Below are positions 45,882 to 54,640 of a stretch of DNA of 64,000 bases, in pieces; positions within the stretch are counted from its first letter, which is position 1; each line of letters opens with the position of its first letter. The DNA is taken from positions 310,001-374,000 of the forward strand of contig OZ250151.1 in assembly GCA_965237725.1 (NCBI GenBank). Reading direction: 5' to 3'. The notes under the pieces are model-generated. The model was not told the DNA's origin. It searched no databases and worked only from the letters and a program-made list of their open reading frames with translations. The position numbers were made by a program, and so were the translations under genes. The stretch is from G965237725 sp965237725 (GTDB lineage Bacteria; Pseudomonadota; Gammaproteobacteria; Arenicellales; Poriferihabitantaceae).

Positions 45882-46793
45882 TTATTGCCTAAAAAATAAC
45901 AAGCTATCATTTGCTTTAGTATGAGTCATTCCTTTCTCAGTCAGCATGGCATAGAGCGATCGGTCGAAGTGGATGTATTCATCGATAACCGGTATTAAGG
46001 TACCCAATTCGAGATACCGCTCAATCAATCCTTTCCAACCCAGGGCAACACCGTTATCGGCTGCAGCTGCCTCCAGGATGTAGACATAATTATCGAAGGT
46101 CTGATAATGTGGCCTCAATCCGCCCACAGAATTTCTAGAAAACCAATCATCCCAGGTAGCCCAACCGGGATGAAACTTCCCCACATTAAGAAAAACAATA
46201 CAATTCCACTTGTTGGGTGTGAGCATCAGCTGCGACTTATGCTGGTTAAAATACTCAGGAGAACAAACCGGCATCACCGCTTCTTTGTAAATCGTAGCGA
46301 ACCTAGATTCATCACGAACAGGAAGATTGTAAATAAACATCAGGTCGATTCGAGGGTCAGGAGATTTTTCCATGGAGGGGTAATCTGATGTGATAATTCT
46401 AATAATTACATCGTCGCCGATCGCTTTTTGAAGCGCGGCAAATCGCGGCATGAGATAAAGATGTGAAATCTCATGGGTGCATCCGATGACGAATTCCTCT
46501 GAATTTGACGTTTTCTTAATCTCTCGTATTCCAGTACTGACCGATTCAAGCCCCGATACCACATAGCGATACAGTTGCTCGCCCTGCGAACTAAGCAACA
46601 ATCCTTTTCGAGGCGAGCTGTTTCGGAGGAACAATTTGACGTTCAGTCGATTTTCTAATTCGCCGATATGGCGACTTACTGCAGACTGGGATGTATTAAG
46701 CTCTTCCGCTGCCCGGCTGAAATTGAGCATTCTGGCCGCACTTTCGAATGCAATCAGTGCGGAGGAAGAAGGAATACTGTATTTTTTTACCAT
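45882..46793 (-). CDS. LysR-family transcriptional regulator
   Basis: 303 residues. The N-terminal helix-turn-helix (about 5-65) reads ALIAFESAARMLNFSRAAEE then LNTSQSAVSRHIGELENRLN, the LysR DNA-binding motif, with the linker helix after it. The effector-binding half (about 92-300) begins EEFVIGCTHEISHLYLMPRF. Resemblance is to the GcvA/AmpR-type subgroup. The gene is divergent from the Asp/Glu-racemase-like, sulfotransferase and APS kinase trio, with 101 bp between starts. LysR proteins usually control such divergent neighbours in response to a pathway metabolite, so it probably regulates that trio. The effector is unknown. Confidence 0.9.
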   Translation of the reverse strand: MVKKYSIPSSSALIAFESAARMLNFSRAAEELNTSQSAVSRHIGELENRLNVKLFLRNSSPRKGLLLSSQGEQLYRYVVSGLESVSTGIREIKKTSNSEEFVIGCTHEISHLYLMPRFAALQKAIGDDVIIRIITSDYPSMEKSPDPRIDLMFIYNLPVRDESRFATIYKEAVMPVCSPEYFNQHKSQLMLTPNKWNCIVFLNVGKFHPGWATWDDWFSRNSVGGLRPHYQTFDNYVYILEAAAADNGVALGWKGLIERYLELGTLIPVIDEYIHFDRSLYAMLTEKGMTHTKANDSLLFFRQ

Positions 46794-46894
46794 ATCAAAA
46801 ATGATATTGAAGCTATCGAATATTCATTGTTTACCAATGTTTATATCTCATTAAACTATCTATTAAATATATGACATAAAGGTATAGAAGATCA
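46794..46894. promoter_or_regulatory. Divergent LysR-target intergenic region
   Basis: 101 bp, very AT-rich, between the LysR gene and the sulfonation trio. It should contain both promoters and the LysR box. Several dyads of the T-N11-A type can be drawn, but none stands out. Confidence 0.45.
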
Positions 46895-47713
46895 ATGAAA
46901 CCAGAAAGATGGCTCAACCCAGAAAACAAACTCTTCCCACATCAGGTGGGGTTCACCTCGCCTCCCCATGACTTCGATGCTGCCCCTTCGGATTTTTTAC
47001 GTATGTCACCTGCATCGGTAGGTGTACATGGCAGAATGCTGCACGTTTCGGGTTACCAGCATGAGTTAAACCAGCGGGCTGACAACTTCCAACTACTCGA
47101 GGAGTACGTCGAATGCATGGCCAACAATGGCGTAGATGTTTGTGGCCAAGTAGGTTCTAACTGGGTCCATGCTGGCGGGAAAACGCCCCAGGACATCATT
47201 GAGTTTTGTGATCGAATCAGCGATACCTATCAAACGCCGTTACACATGGCCGGTATGTGCCTGGTGGAAGCATTGAAAGAACTCAATGCTGAAAAAATTG
47301 CATTGAATTCTGTGTATTACTGGCCGGACTGGCGAGATGGTATTGCACGGTTTCTCCGTGACGCAGGCTTTGATTTGGTTTATGTGGGCAACTTCGTGGA
47401 TCAGGGATTTTATCCAACGCAACAGGAGGTTAATGATTGCACATGGATTTTCCCTGGCAAGCTGGCAAAACAATCTATGTGCTACGTCGCAGAACAAGCG
47501 CCAAACGTGGATGCAGTTGTAGTCAATGGCATGCCAAATTTTCGTAGTAGTGATGGTCTTCCGCAGCGCATGTCGACCATTGAAGTTGATCTAGAAAACA
47601 CCATCGGTAAGCCCATTGTCTCCTCCGACTCTGCTTTGTACTGGCGAATTTTCAAAACTCTGGGAATCGCTCCGCTTGGTGAACACGGTACGCTTTTACA
47701 TACCCTGAGCTGA
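46895..47713 (+). CDS. Asp/Glu racemase-superfamily protein (arylmalonate decarboxylase/maleate isomerase-like) lacking catalytic cysteines
   Basis: 272 residues. The fold is recognised from YVECMANNGVDVCGQVGSNW, LHMAGMCLVEALKELNAEKI and AVVVNGMPNFRSSDGL, which align with the first and second lobes of maleate isomerase and arylmalonate decarboxylase. In those enzymes each lobe gives a Cys (maleate isomerase) or one Cys and a Gly (decarboxylase). Here the second-lobe position reads NGMP with no Cys, and the first has GQVGSNW, although a Cys lies just before it. The reaction is therefore uncertain. It starts the trio with the sulfotransferase (5 bp gap) and APS kinase and is likely under the divergent LysR protein. 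Confidence 0.7.
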   Translation: MKPERWLNPENKLFPHQVGFTSPPHDFDAAPSDFLRMSPASVGVHGRMLHVSGYQHELNQRADNFQLLEEYVECMANNGVDVCGQVGSNWVHAGGKTPQDIIEFCDRISDTYQTPLHMAGMCLVEALKELNAEKIALNSVYYWPDWRDGIARFLRDAGFDLVYVGNFVDQGFYPTQQEVNDCTWIFPGKLAKQSMCYVAEQAPNVDAVVVNGMPNFRSSDGLPQRMSTIEVDLENTIGKPIVSSDSALYWRIFKTLGIAPLGEHGTLLHTLS

Positions 47714-47718
47714 GTACC

Positions 47719-48462
47719 ATGGACAAGATACTGGTACTTTGGGCTACACCAAGATCTACTTCAACGGCGTTTGAATGGATGATGCGTCAGCGTGGAGACA
47801 TACAGTGCTTCCACGAACCTTTCGGTGAATGGTGGTATACCGGTGATGGTGCTCCCTGGCCGAGACTCACTTCCGAAAGCCCCAGAAAACCAGGGCTGAC
47901 TTTCGAAAGTATCTGGGCCACGCTTCAACAAGCAGCAAGCGAGGGTCCCGTGTTCTCTAAAGATTTTCCGCACTACATAGAAAACTACTGGACGGATGAA
48001 TTCCTTAACCATTTTAACCACTCCTTCCTAATTCGAGATGCTGCCAAAGTAGTTACCAGCGTTCAGAAACGCTGGCCGGACGTACATCTTAAAGAGCTGG
48101 CATTCCTTGAGCAGCGCGAACTGTTTGATCGAATAGCAGATCGTATTGGTAAAGCCCCGCCAGTAATTGATTCTGACGATTTGCTACGGAATCCACACAA
48201 AACCGTAAAATGCTATTGTGAGGCAATGGATATTCCCTTTTTGCCTGAAGCGCTCACATGGGAACCCGGGGCAGCAACATCACAGTACAGTTGGTATGAC
48301 GGTGGATCGTGGCATGCAACGCTAAAGAACTCAACCGGCTTGAAACCCCAGGAACCGGGTTACACGAATATTGCCAATGCGCCAGATTATGCTAAGTCAC
48401 TCTATGAGCAAGTGCTGCCGCATTATGAACACCTATATGCCCATCGCTTACAACCTCGGTAA
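47719..48462 (+). CDS. Sulfotransferase family protein
   Basis: 247 residues. The N-terminus LVLWATPRSTSTAFEWMM is the 5'-phosphosulfate loop of sulfotransferases. FLIRDAAKVVTSVQKRWP corresponds to the 3'-phosphate-binding region (RDP..S in other members). Cytosolic, with no membrane segment. It transfers sulfate from PAPS to a hydroxyl or amine acceptor. The gene 7 bp downstream is an APS kinase, which makes PAPS, and that supports real sulfonation. The upstream racemase-fold protein (5 bp gap) may prepare the acceptor. The acceptor is unknown. Confidence 0.82.
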   Translation: MDKILVLWATPRSTSTAFEWMMRQRGDIQCFHEPFGEWWYTGDGAPWPRLTSESPRKPGLTFESIWATLQQAASEGPVFSKDFPHYIENYWTDEFLNHFNHSFLIRDAAKVVTSVQKRWPDVHLKELAFLEQRELFDRIADRIGKAPPVIDSDDLLRNPHKTVKCYCEAMDIPFLPEALTWEPGAATSQYSWYDGGSWHATLKNSTGLKPQEPGYTNIANAPDYAKSLYEQVLPHYEHLYAHRLQPR

Positions 48463-48469
48463 CCAGACT

Positions 48470-49144
48470 ATGAAAAGATTAGAACCCAACGAGGTGAAAT
48501 TTCCAAAAGAGGAATATCAGTCCCATGAAATAAATCGGCAATTTGCCGCAGAGGAACACAATCTCACCTGGCATAACTCCAAGCTAACCAAGCAAGACCG
48601 CTCGAGCAGCAAATTACAAAAGCCCTGCGTTTTGTGGTTCACGGGGTTGTCTGGAGCGGGGAAATCCACAATTGCCAATATTATCGAACAAAGGCTTCAT
48701 TCAAGCGGCCAGCATACTTATCTGCTAGACGGAGACAATGTACGGCATGGATTGAATCGCGACCTGGGTTTTAGCAACGATGACAGAATTGAAAACTTGC
48801 GGCGGATTTCGGAGGTTGCCTGGCTAATGGCGGATGCTGGACTTATTGTATTGGTGTCTTTCATCTCTCCCTTCCGAGCCGAGCGGCGAATGGCCAGAGA
48901 TTTGATGAATCAGAACGAATTTATCGAAGTTTATATTCAGGCTTCATTAGCCGTGTGTGAGCAACGAGACCCCAAAGGAATTTACAAATTGGCGCGCGCA
49001 GGCGAGATCAAAAACTTCACTGGCATCGATTCGGAATATGAAGAACCGGAAAAGGCTGAAGTGGTTTTGAACACTGAACATTCAACACCAGAATCGCTTG
49101 CAGAAGAATTATTACAATATTTAAACACAAACGATTACGTATAG
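48470..49144 (+). CDS. cysC: Adenylylsulfate (APS) kinase
   Basis: 224 residues from ATG 48470, 7 bp after the sulfotransferase stop; the longer frame from 48371 overlaps that gene. The P-loop is WFTGLSGAGKSTIANIIEQ, followed by LLDGDNVRHGLNRDLGFS (APS-binding Asp and Arg residues), RRISEVAWLMADAGLIVLVS and FISPFRAERRMAR, all CysC signatures. The 45-residue N-terminal extension is typical of stand-alone CysC. It phosphorylates APS to PAPS. No sulfate-assimilation genes (cysD, cysN, cysH) are nearby, so this copy is dedicated to feeding the sulfotransferase. Confidence 0.92.
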   Translation: MKRLEPNEVKFPKEEYQSHEINRQFAAEEHNLTWHNSKLTKQDRSSSKLQKPCVLWFTGLSGAGKSTIANIIEQRLHSSGQHTYLLDGDNVRHGLNRDLGFSNDDRIENLRRISEVAWLMADAGLIVLVSFISPFRAERRMARDLMNQNEFIEVYIQASLAVCEQRDPKGIYKLARAGEIKNFTGIDSEYEEPEKAEVVLNTEHSTPESLAEELLQYLNTNDYV

Positions 49145-49160
49145 TTCGTTCATTGTTTTA

Positions 49161-49472
49161 GGTATTGGCAAGTTAACTTTTGATCTGCTACCAATTTATT
49201 GCGAAATATTTTTTAAACTGCCGTTGTCGTTCCTAAAAACTCATCTGCAATAGTCACTACGCTGCTGATCGCTTAATCGTATGGATTCTCGAGTTACGAT
49301 AACTCCCCGCTCAGCTAACATATCCTCAATATCTCGATGACTCAGATTGAATCGATAAAAGAGCCAAACAGCGTATTGGATGATCTCGGGTGGAAATCGG
49401 TGACGTTTGTATATATTGGGTGATGTCTTCATCCATTAATTGTGCACCAACAGCAGTTAATTTGTCAGCACC
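49161..49472. mobile_element. Internally deleted IS6-family element with transposase N-terminal fragment
   Basis: 312 bp between GGTATTGGCAAGTTAAC and GTTAATTTGTCAGCACC. On the minus strand 49241-49432 encodes NIYKRHRFPPEIIQYAVWLF and HRDIEDMLAERGVIVT, the first 50 residues of the intact IS6 transposase, then degenerates. A further end, GGTGATTAACAAGTTAACTC, stands at 49479. Confidence 0.8.
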
Positions 49473-49627
49473 GAATAAGGTGATTAACAAGTTAACTCAG
49501 TTGAACTGCTTACCTTTATTTCGCACACTAAAATATTCAGTATTTCATTGCAGGTAATGAGTAGGTGCGCGAGTCACTTTTCTCAACAGCAAGAAAAGTA
49601 ACCAAAAGTGGCACGTCCAGGTTCCCT
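49473..49627. other. Junction between IS6 remnant and the BVMO/SDR cassette
   Basis: Contains the extra IS6 end at 49479 and GAGTCACTTTTCTCAACAGC followed by AAGAAAAGTAACC (49570-49605), a short interspersed palindromic type seen in many proteobacteria. No gene. Confidence 0.4.
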
Positions 49628-50533
49628 CTATTCGGTCTCGCCGAGATGCCGGAAGTATGCTTCCACATTCATCGATTTCACCAGGCGCGGCGGCAATTCG
49701 CGGTCGAGCTCCTCAAGAGTCCACTGACCCGGTGCCGCCAGTTCATGGGCGAAGGTCACGATGTCGTAGATCAGAATTCGGCGGCCAAAGATCGCATAGA
49801 CCTGTCCATTGGCGGGGCATTTCTCGTCGGCGAGCCAGGCGACCAGTGGCGAGACGTGCGCCGGATCGCGGTCGTTGAACGGGCGTTTCTTCTCCGGCCC
49901 GAGTTCGTCCGCCGTCATCCGCGTACGGGCCGATGGAGACAGGGTGTTAGAGCGGACACCAATGGCGGCCCCTTCGATTGCCGCGGTACTGGACAGTGCA
50001 ATGGCTGCGAGCTTGGCAGCGCCATAGTGTGCCTGACCGTAAAAACCCATGGTTCCCGAAGCGGACGTTGTGTGGATGATCGATGCTGCGACACTATGCC
50101 CGGCCTTCGATCGTGCCGACCAATAGGTCATAGCGTGACTGGTCGGCGCGGCGTGGCCTTTCAGGTTGATGCGGATAAACCGATCCCATTCCTCCTCGCG
50201 CATGCCGTCAAGAGTGTTGCTGCCATAGATGCCGGCATTGTTCACCAGCACATGCAGATCGCCGAATGACTCGACTGCGAACCGGATGAGATCCGCTGCC
50301 TCGCTCCAGTCGCTGACGTCGTGGCCGCTGACCATCGCGCGTCCGCCGCGGGAAACGATATCGTCGACGACGGCCAGAGCCGGACTGTCGTCCCGGCCTT
50401 CCCCGGCTCTGCCACACCCCAGATCGTTAACGACAACGCTGGCTCCCCCCTCGGCAAGGCGCAGGGCATGCTCACGACCGAGGCCGCGTCCGGCGCCTGT
50501 AACGATGGCGACCCGTCCGTCAAGCCGTCCCAT
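49628..50533 (-). CDS. Short-chain dehydrogenase/reductase (SDR)
   Basis: 301 residues from ATG 50533, preceded by GGAGTGGCCG; the longer frame to 50752 overlaps the BVMO gene and lacks homology. NAD(P) site VTGAGRGLGREHALRLAEGG, then NNAGIYGS, catalytic Ser in HTTSASGTMGFYGQ and YGAAK (Tyr-x3-Lys). A C-terminal extension of about 40 residues (ELAAPGQWTLEELDRELPPR) recalls multifunctional-enzyme-2-type hydroxyacyl dehydrogenases. It overlaps the BVMO gene by 14 bp, so the two form an operon. It probably oxidises an alcohol to the ketone used by the BVMO, or acts after it. GC-rich. A second SDR tail is left at 35362-35400. Confidence 0.85.
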   Translation of the reverse strand: MGRLDGRVAIVTGAGRGLGREHALRLAEGGASVVVNDLGCGRAGEGRDDSPALAVVDDIVSRGGRAMVSGHDVSDWSEAADLIRFAVESFGDLHVLVNNAGIYGSNTLDGMREEEWDRFIRINLKGHAAPTSHAMTYWSARSKAGHSVAASIIHTTSASGTMGFYGQAHYGAAKLAAIALSSTAAIEGAAIGVRSNTLSPSARTRMTADELGPEKKRPFNDRDPAHVSPLVAWLADEKCPANGQVYAIFGRRILIYDIVTFAHELAAPGQWTLEELDRELPPRLVKSMNVEAYFRHLGETE

Positions 50534-52241
50534 CGGCCACTCCTTTTGCAGTTTCCCGCTGCATGACAAACCCTCGATAATCCGATGCGGCGACCTCTTC
50601 GCAAATGGCCTCGTACCGCGCGAAGCCACCGACGTAAGGCATAAAAACACGCGGTTTTCCAGGAATGTTTGAGCCCAGATACCAGGAATCGATAGTCGGG
50701 AACAAAGTCTCGTCGGCGACCTCGTTGACATGAGCGACCCAGCGTTGCTCATCCTCCGGCGTCACCTCGACAACGCTCAAACCGTCGCGTCGCATGTGCG
50801 CGAGACATCGGGTTAGCCATTCCACATGCTGCTCGCCGGCCAGCACCACATTGGTCTTTACTGACGGACTACCGGGACCGGCGACGACGAACATATTGGG
50901 AAACCCAGCCGTCATCAGGCCGAGATAGGTAAGCGGGCCATCGCGCCATTTTTCCTTAAGGGCGAGTCCACCCCGTCCGCGTGGATTTATGGCCAGTAGA
51001 GTACCAGTCATGGCGTCGAATCCGGTAGCGAAGATGATGGCGTCGAGCGCGTATTCGCACTCGGATGTGCTGATCCCGCGCGGCGTGATTTCGACAATCG
51101 GTGCATCACGCAGGTTCACCAGCGACACCGTATCACGGTTGAAGGTCTCGTAGTAATTTGTATCGAGACAGAGCCGTTTGGCGCCGAACGGTATGTGCGG
51201 AAGCAGCGCCTCCGCTGTGACCGGGTTGCATACCGTAGCGCGGATCTTGTCACGGACGAAATCCGACAGGACAGCGTTTGCCTCGCCGTTCGTCAGAATG
51301 TCCCGATACTCGATCAGAAAGGTCTCGGATCCGCCTTTCTGCCACATTGCCTCGAAATTCCGTCGGCGTTGCTCCGCTGCCTCGTCGAAGATACTCTTCT
51401 CCGGATCGGGATGTCCGCCGACCCCAGACATCGATTGCCGCGCCGAATGCCGCAGCGCACGATAGTGCTGCTTGCAGCGTGCCGCATCGATCGGGTCGAG
51501 CGGATGGTTGCGTGCCGGAACGCTGAAATTCGCGGTGCGTTGAAAGACGGACAGGCTGGTGGCCTGCTCAGCGATGAGCGGAGTCATCTGAATGGCTGAG
51601 GAGCCGGTGCCGATGATGCCGACGCGCTTGCCGTTGAAATCGACCCCCTTCTCGGGCCAGGCGCTGCTGTGGTAGACGGCGCCCGCGAAATGATCGATCC
51701 CCGCAATCTGCGGCGTGTTGGGGATCGATAGACAACCGGTCGCGAAAATGCAGAATTGCGCCGAAATTCGTCGGCCCGTGTCGGTTTCGATGATCCACCG
51801 TTTTCGGTCGTCGGCGAATGTCGCGGCGATCACGCGCGTCGAAAACAGGATCTCCCGCCGCACATCAAACCGATCTGCGGCATGCTTAAGATAACGCAGG
51901 ATTTCAGGCTGACCTGGATAGCGCTCCGTCCACTCCCACTCCTGCTCCAGCTCTTCGGAGAAGGAATAGGAATAGTTGAAGCTGTCGGAATCACACCGCG
52001 CGCCCGGATAGCGGTTCCAGTACCAGGTCCCACCAACCTCCGGCGCTGCCTCAATGCCGACGATGGAAAATCCGACGCTGCGCAGGCTGTGAATCGCATA
52101 GATACCCGCGAAGCCCGCTCCCACGACCGCCACATCCACTGTGAGGATGTCCGTCGCGCTGGAATTGCCCCGTTTGTTTTGGCCGCTGTCTATTGCTTGC
52201 TCCAATTCACGAATGTGTTTATTCACGCATTTCCAACGCAT
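50520..52241 (-). CDS. Flavin-dependent Baeyer-Villiger monooxygenase
   Basis: 573 residues. FAD site VVGAGFAGIYAIHSLRSVGF, BVMO fingerprint FAGAVYHSSAWP (F-x-G-x3-H-x3-W), NADPH site IIGTGSSAIQMTPLIAEQAT, and ATGFDAMTG near residue 415. Length and motif order fit cyclohexanone- or cyclododecanone-type BVMOs. It inserts oxygen next to a ketone with NADPH and O2 to give an ester or lactone. It overlaps the SDR gene by 14 bp. No esterase or lactonase is beside it. GC content is visibly above that of the AT-rich neighbours on both sides, where IS6 remnants and a MITE lie, so this cassette was probably acquired as a unit. Confidence 0.88.
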   Translation of the reverse strand: MRWKCVNKHIRELEQAIDSGQNKRGNSSATDILTVDVAVVGAGFAGIYAIHSLRSVGFSIVGIEAAPEVGGTWYWNRYPGARCDSDSFNYSYSFSEELEQEWEWTERYPGQPEILRYLKHAADRFDVRREILFSTRVIAATFADDRKRWIIETDTGRRISAQFCIFATGCLSIPNTPQIAGIDHFAGAVYHSSAWPEKGVDFNGKRVGIIGTGSSAIQMTPLIAEQATSLSVFQRTANFSVPARNHPLDPIDAARCKQHYRALRHSARQSMSGVGGHPDPEKSIFDEAAEQRRRNFEAMWQKGGSETFLIEYRDILTNGEANAVLSDFVRDKIRATVCNPVTAEALLPHIPFGAKRLCLDTNYYETFNRDTVSLVNLRDAPIVEITPRGISTSECEYALDAIIFATGFDAMTGTLLAINPRGRGGLALKEKWRDGPLTYLGLMTAGFPNMFVVAGPGSPSVKTNVVLAGEQHVEWLTRCLAHMRRDGLSVVEVTPEDEQRWVAHVNEVADETLFPTIDSWYLGSNIPGKPRVFMPYVGGFARYEAICEEVAASDYRGFVMQRETAKGVADGTA

Positions 52242-52430
52242 CCCGAACCTGTGCTCTTGCGGCGTGGCTTGTCAATCGCCACGGAATGACGGGATAATTG
52301 TTGAACGCTCATTGTGTTTGCTCTCCATTGGGTCTGGATACCGCCGAGTGGGAATTAGAAAAACAAAGGGAACGTAGCATCAGTCTACCTAGTCGAACCA
52401 ATCGATATAGCGCTGCTGACCTCTTCCCTA

Positions 52431-52590
52431 GGTGCTGACAAGTTAACTGATGTGCTTGGGCCAAGGCAATATAATGGGCTGTGTTAATCAGAAATATCAG
52501 CGGTCAAGACCCACAACGACTAAAATTATAGATAAAACCCACATCTAATTCGCCACCTTTTTCTCAAAATTTAGTTAACTTGTCAATACC
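52431..52590. repeat. IS6-ended MITE, complete copy
   Basis: 160 bp. Left end GGTGCTGACAAGTTAACTGA, right end TTAGTTAACTTGTCAATACC, interior TGCTTGGGCCAAGGCAATAT and AGACCCACAACGACT. It matches 58241-58398 along its length. The flanking 8-mers (CTTCCCTA and ATTTTCCT) do not match, so no target duplication is visible. Confidence 0.75.
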
Positions 52591-52628
52591 ATTTTCCTGC
52601 ATGGGACTGATATCACAAACCCAATCTG

Positions 52629-53219
52629 TTAGGGCTTGTTAACACAACATCGCCCAATTTGTTCGGCATCGTCAAGGTGTCGGATACGCGCCTCATCCGA
52701 AGCGTCGACGTCCGGCATGATGTACGTTTCGATATCCGTTAGCCCACAGTAATTCCAGATACCTGCGTCAATTTGCCGCTGAATAACGGTGTTATATCCA
52801 TATTTCTGGTATGTGTGCGTTGATGATCCCGCTGGGCAGATCATAATAACTTTCTTATCTGATAACGCGGGAGCGATATCGTGACCATCGAAGGTATAGG
52901 CAAAGTCATTAATTAATACGCGATCAAACCAACCTTTTAGGATAGCGGGTGTTGACCACCACCAGACCGGGAACACAAATGCCAGCACGTTGGCTTTGTC
53001 TATGCGCTGATGAATCGCACGAATTTCTTCAGGCATGTCACCACGCTCGCGAAAATAATGAAAGTCGTTCGAATTAAATACTGGATTAAATTTTTCCTGG
53101 TACAGATCGGATAAATCGTTGGTGTGCCCAGCTGACTCCAAACCAGTCACAAACCGATCCAGCAGACCACCTGCCAGTGAGTCCCGGTTTGGGTGCGCGA
53201 AAACGGTAAATACATGCAT
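52629..53219 (-). CDS. Flavodoxin-fold NAD(P)H oxidoreductase (quinone reductase/KefF-like)
   Basis: 196 residues from ATG 53219; a TTG at 53240 overlapping the Rieske stop is also possible. MHVFTVFAHPNRDSLAGGLL is the FMN-phosphate loop region, FVFPVWWWSTPAILKGWFDR binds flavin, and VIMICPAGSSTHTYQKYGYN closes the site. This is the Flavodoxin_2 family, which reduces quinones or small acceptors with NAD(P)H. It follows the Rieske oxygenase gene with an overlap or a gap of 17 bp. It may supply electrons or detoxify a product. Such reductases are not the usual Rieske partners, which are iron-sulfur flavoproteins, so the link is uncertain. Confidence 0.8.
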   Translation of the reverse strand: MHVFTVFAHPNRDSLAGGLLDRFVTGLESAGHTNDLSDLYQEKFNPVFNSNDFHYFRERGDMPEEIRAIHQRIDKANVLAFVFPVWWWSTPAILKGWFDRVLINDFAYTFDGHDIAPALSDKKVIMICPAGSSTHTYQKYGYNTVIQRQIDAGIWNYCGLTDIETYIMPDVDASDEARIRHLDDAEQIGRCCVNKP

Positions 53220-53236
53220 TGAAAAATCTGACTCAC

Positions 53237-54412
53237 TCAAGCAGCGGAATGCACCAGGTTCAACCCTTTGTCCATCACCCTGACCAAATAACGCTGGAAC
53301 TCCCAGGTGGTACGCTCCAGGGGTGAGATATGTGCAGTTTCGACATGGGCTGACGCGGCATTGCGATACAATTCTTCCAACATGGTTTTGTCTTCAGCGT
53401 TCACTGATTCTGAAATACCGCGAATGTCCGCAATAAATTCATCGCGCGTCCAGCCCGGTGGAATGGCTCCAGGGTAAATATTGATCCCCCAACGTACGCG
53501 CACTTGCCCAACACTTTCCGGCTGTAGTGACATCCAAAACATACGCTCGGGCGAGATGGCGAAAGCATGTGTCGGGTAAATCGTGATCATTGGGTTGACT
53601 AACCGTTGCCGTTCACTAAGCGCCGGGTTACTGATTACAGTGTGCCCCGGATACGCCGTATCAGAATTCGGGTTGCAGCGTTGTTCGTAATAATAAAATC
53701 CGTCGTCGTTGTCAAAACTGGTGTCCGTTAAGTGTGTCGGCTGCGCACCTTCTATGGTGTTCGGGTGCAATCTGAATACATGGTAGGACTCGCTGAAGTT
53801 CTCGTATAAAGATTTCCAGTTGGTATCCCATATTTCGTCCAAATAAAAAAGTGTTTGGTATTTTTCTGGTTGATAATTCTCAATACGGGCAGCTAACTTC
53901 TCTAGCCTCGGTGTCATAGGTGTAGGTTGTTTAGCCAATGAAACGTAAACCCATCCTTTCCATATCTCGATTTTAAATTCTGGCAGACAAATTGGCGTCG
54001 GGTCAAAACTTTTGCTCATATGTGCGGCTGCTGTCAACTGCCCTCTGAGATTGTAGGTCCAGGCATGATAGGGGCACACAATGAATTTTTTAACATTGCC
54101 GCTACCTACCAGCAAAGGAGCCATTCGATGTCGGCAGATATTAGAGTAAGCGTGCAACTTGTCGTCGTCGCCACGAAGGACAGCGACCGGCTCATCGGCA
54201 ATCTTGAACGTGGTGTAGTCACCAATATTTCTGAACAAATCATCGCGACCTATACAGTGCCATTCATTGGCAAAAAACGTTTTCTTCTCTAGATCGTAGA
54301 ATGCAGGACTACGATAGGCCTGTGCTGGGATGGCTTTGGCCTGTTCCAGTGGCAATGTTGCGTTAGCGCGCATCTCACTGAGCAATTTTTGCAATGCTGA
54401 GTTGGTGGACAT
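53237..54412 (-). CDS. Rieske non-heme iron oxygenase, alpha subunit
   Basis: 391 residues. Rieske ligands C93, H95, C113 and H116 (CRHRM and CPYHAW). The mononuclear iron site ENFSESYHVFRLHP gives Glu208, His211 and His216, again with Glu where most dioxygenases have Asp. It carries the N-terminal helix and PAQAYRSPAFYDLEKKTFFA opening of the choline-monooxygenase-like group. It is a hydroxylating or N-demethylating enzyme; substrate unknown. It is the third Rieske oxygenase in 25 kb and shares only motifs with the other two. It overlaps or abuts the flavodoxin-fold reductase gene downstream and lies 228 bp after the DddP-like gene in the same direction. Confidence 0.82.
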   Translation of the reverse strand: MSTNSALQKLLSEMRANATLPLEQAKAIPAQAYRSPAFYDLEKKTFFANEWHCIGRDDLFRNIGDYTTFKIADEPVAVLRGDDDKLHAYSNICRHRMAPLLVGSGNVKKFIVCPYHAWTYNLRGQLTAAAHMSKSFDPTPICLPEFKIEIWKGWVYVSLAKQPTPMTPRLEKLAARIENYQPEKYQTLFYLDEIWDTNWKSLYENFSESYHVFRLHPNTIEGAQPTHLTDTSFDNDDGFYYYEQRCNPNSDTAYPGHTVISNPALSERQRLVNPMITIYPTHAFAISPERMFWMSLQPESVGQVRVRWGINIYPGAIPPGWTRDEFIADIRGISESVNAEDKTMLEELYRNAASAHVETAHISPLERTTWEFQRYLVRVMDKGLNLVHSAA

Positions 54413-54640
54413 AGTGCTTACTTCACTAATTGTTATTGATGTGGAATTACTGAATAAACATTAAAGTCCGCATTTTGTAAAGTGAATTATCGTGATGCCT
54501 GGTATCAACAAATTCGAATCTGTCCCTCTTTCCCGTATTGTTTGGGGGTTTTTACACACCAGGCGAGCCGAATCGTAGTCGTTTCATCGTTTAGTTCCTA
54601 TCGCTGCTTTTCCGTCTCAGGTGTTCTCCTGGTATGTGGA

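Noticed and set aside
49565..50269. 234-residue plus-strand frame over the SDR gene
   Set aside because: Antisense shadow of a GC-rich SDR with intact motifs.
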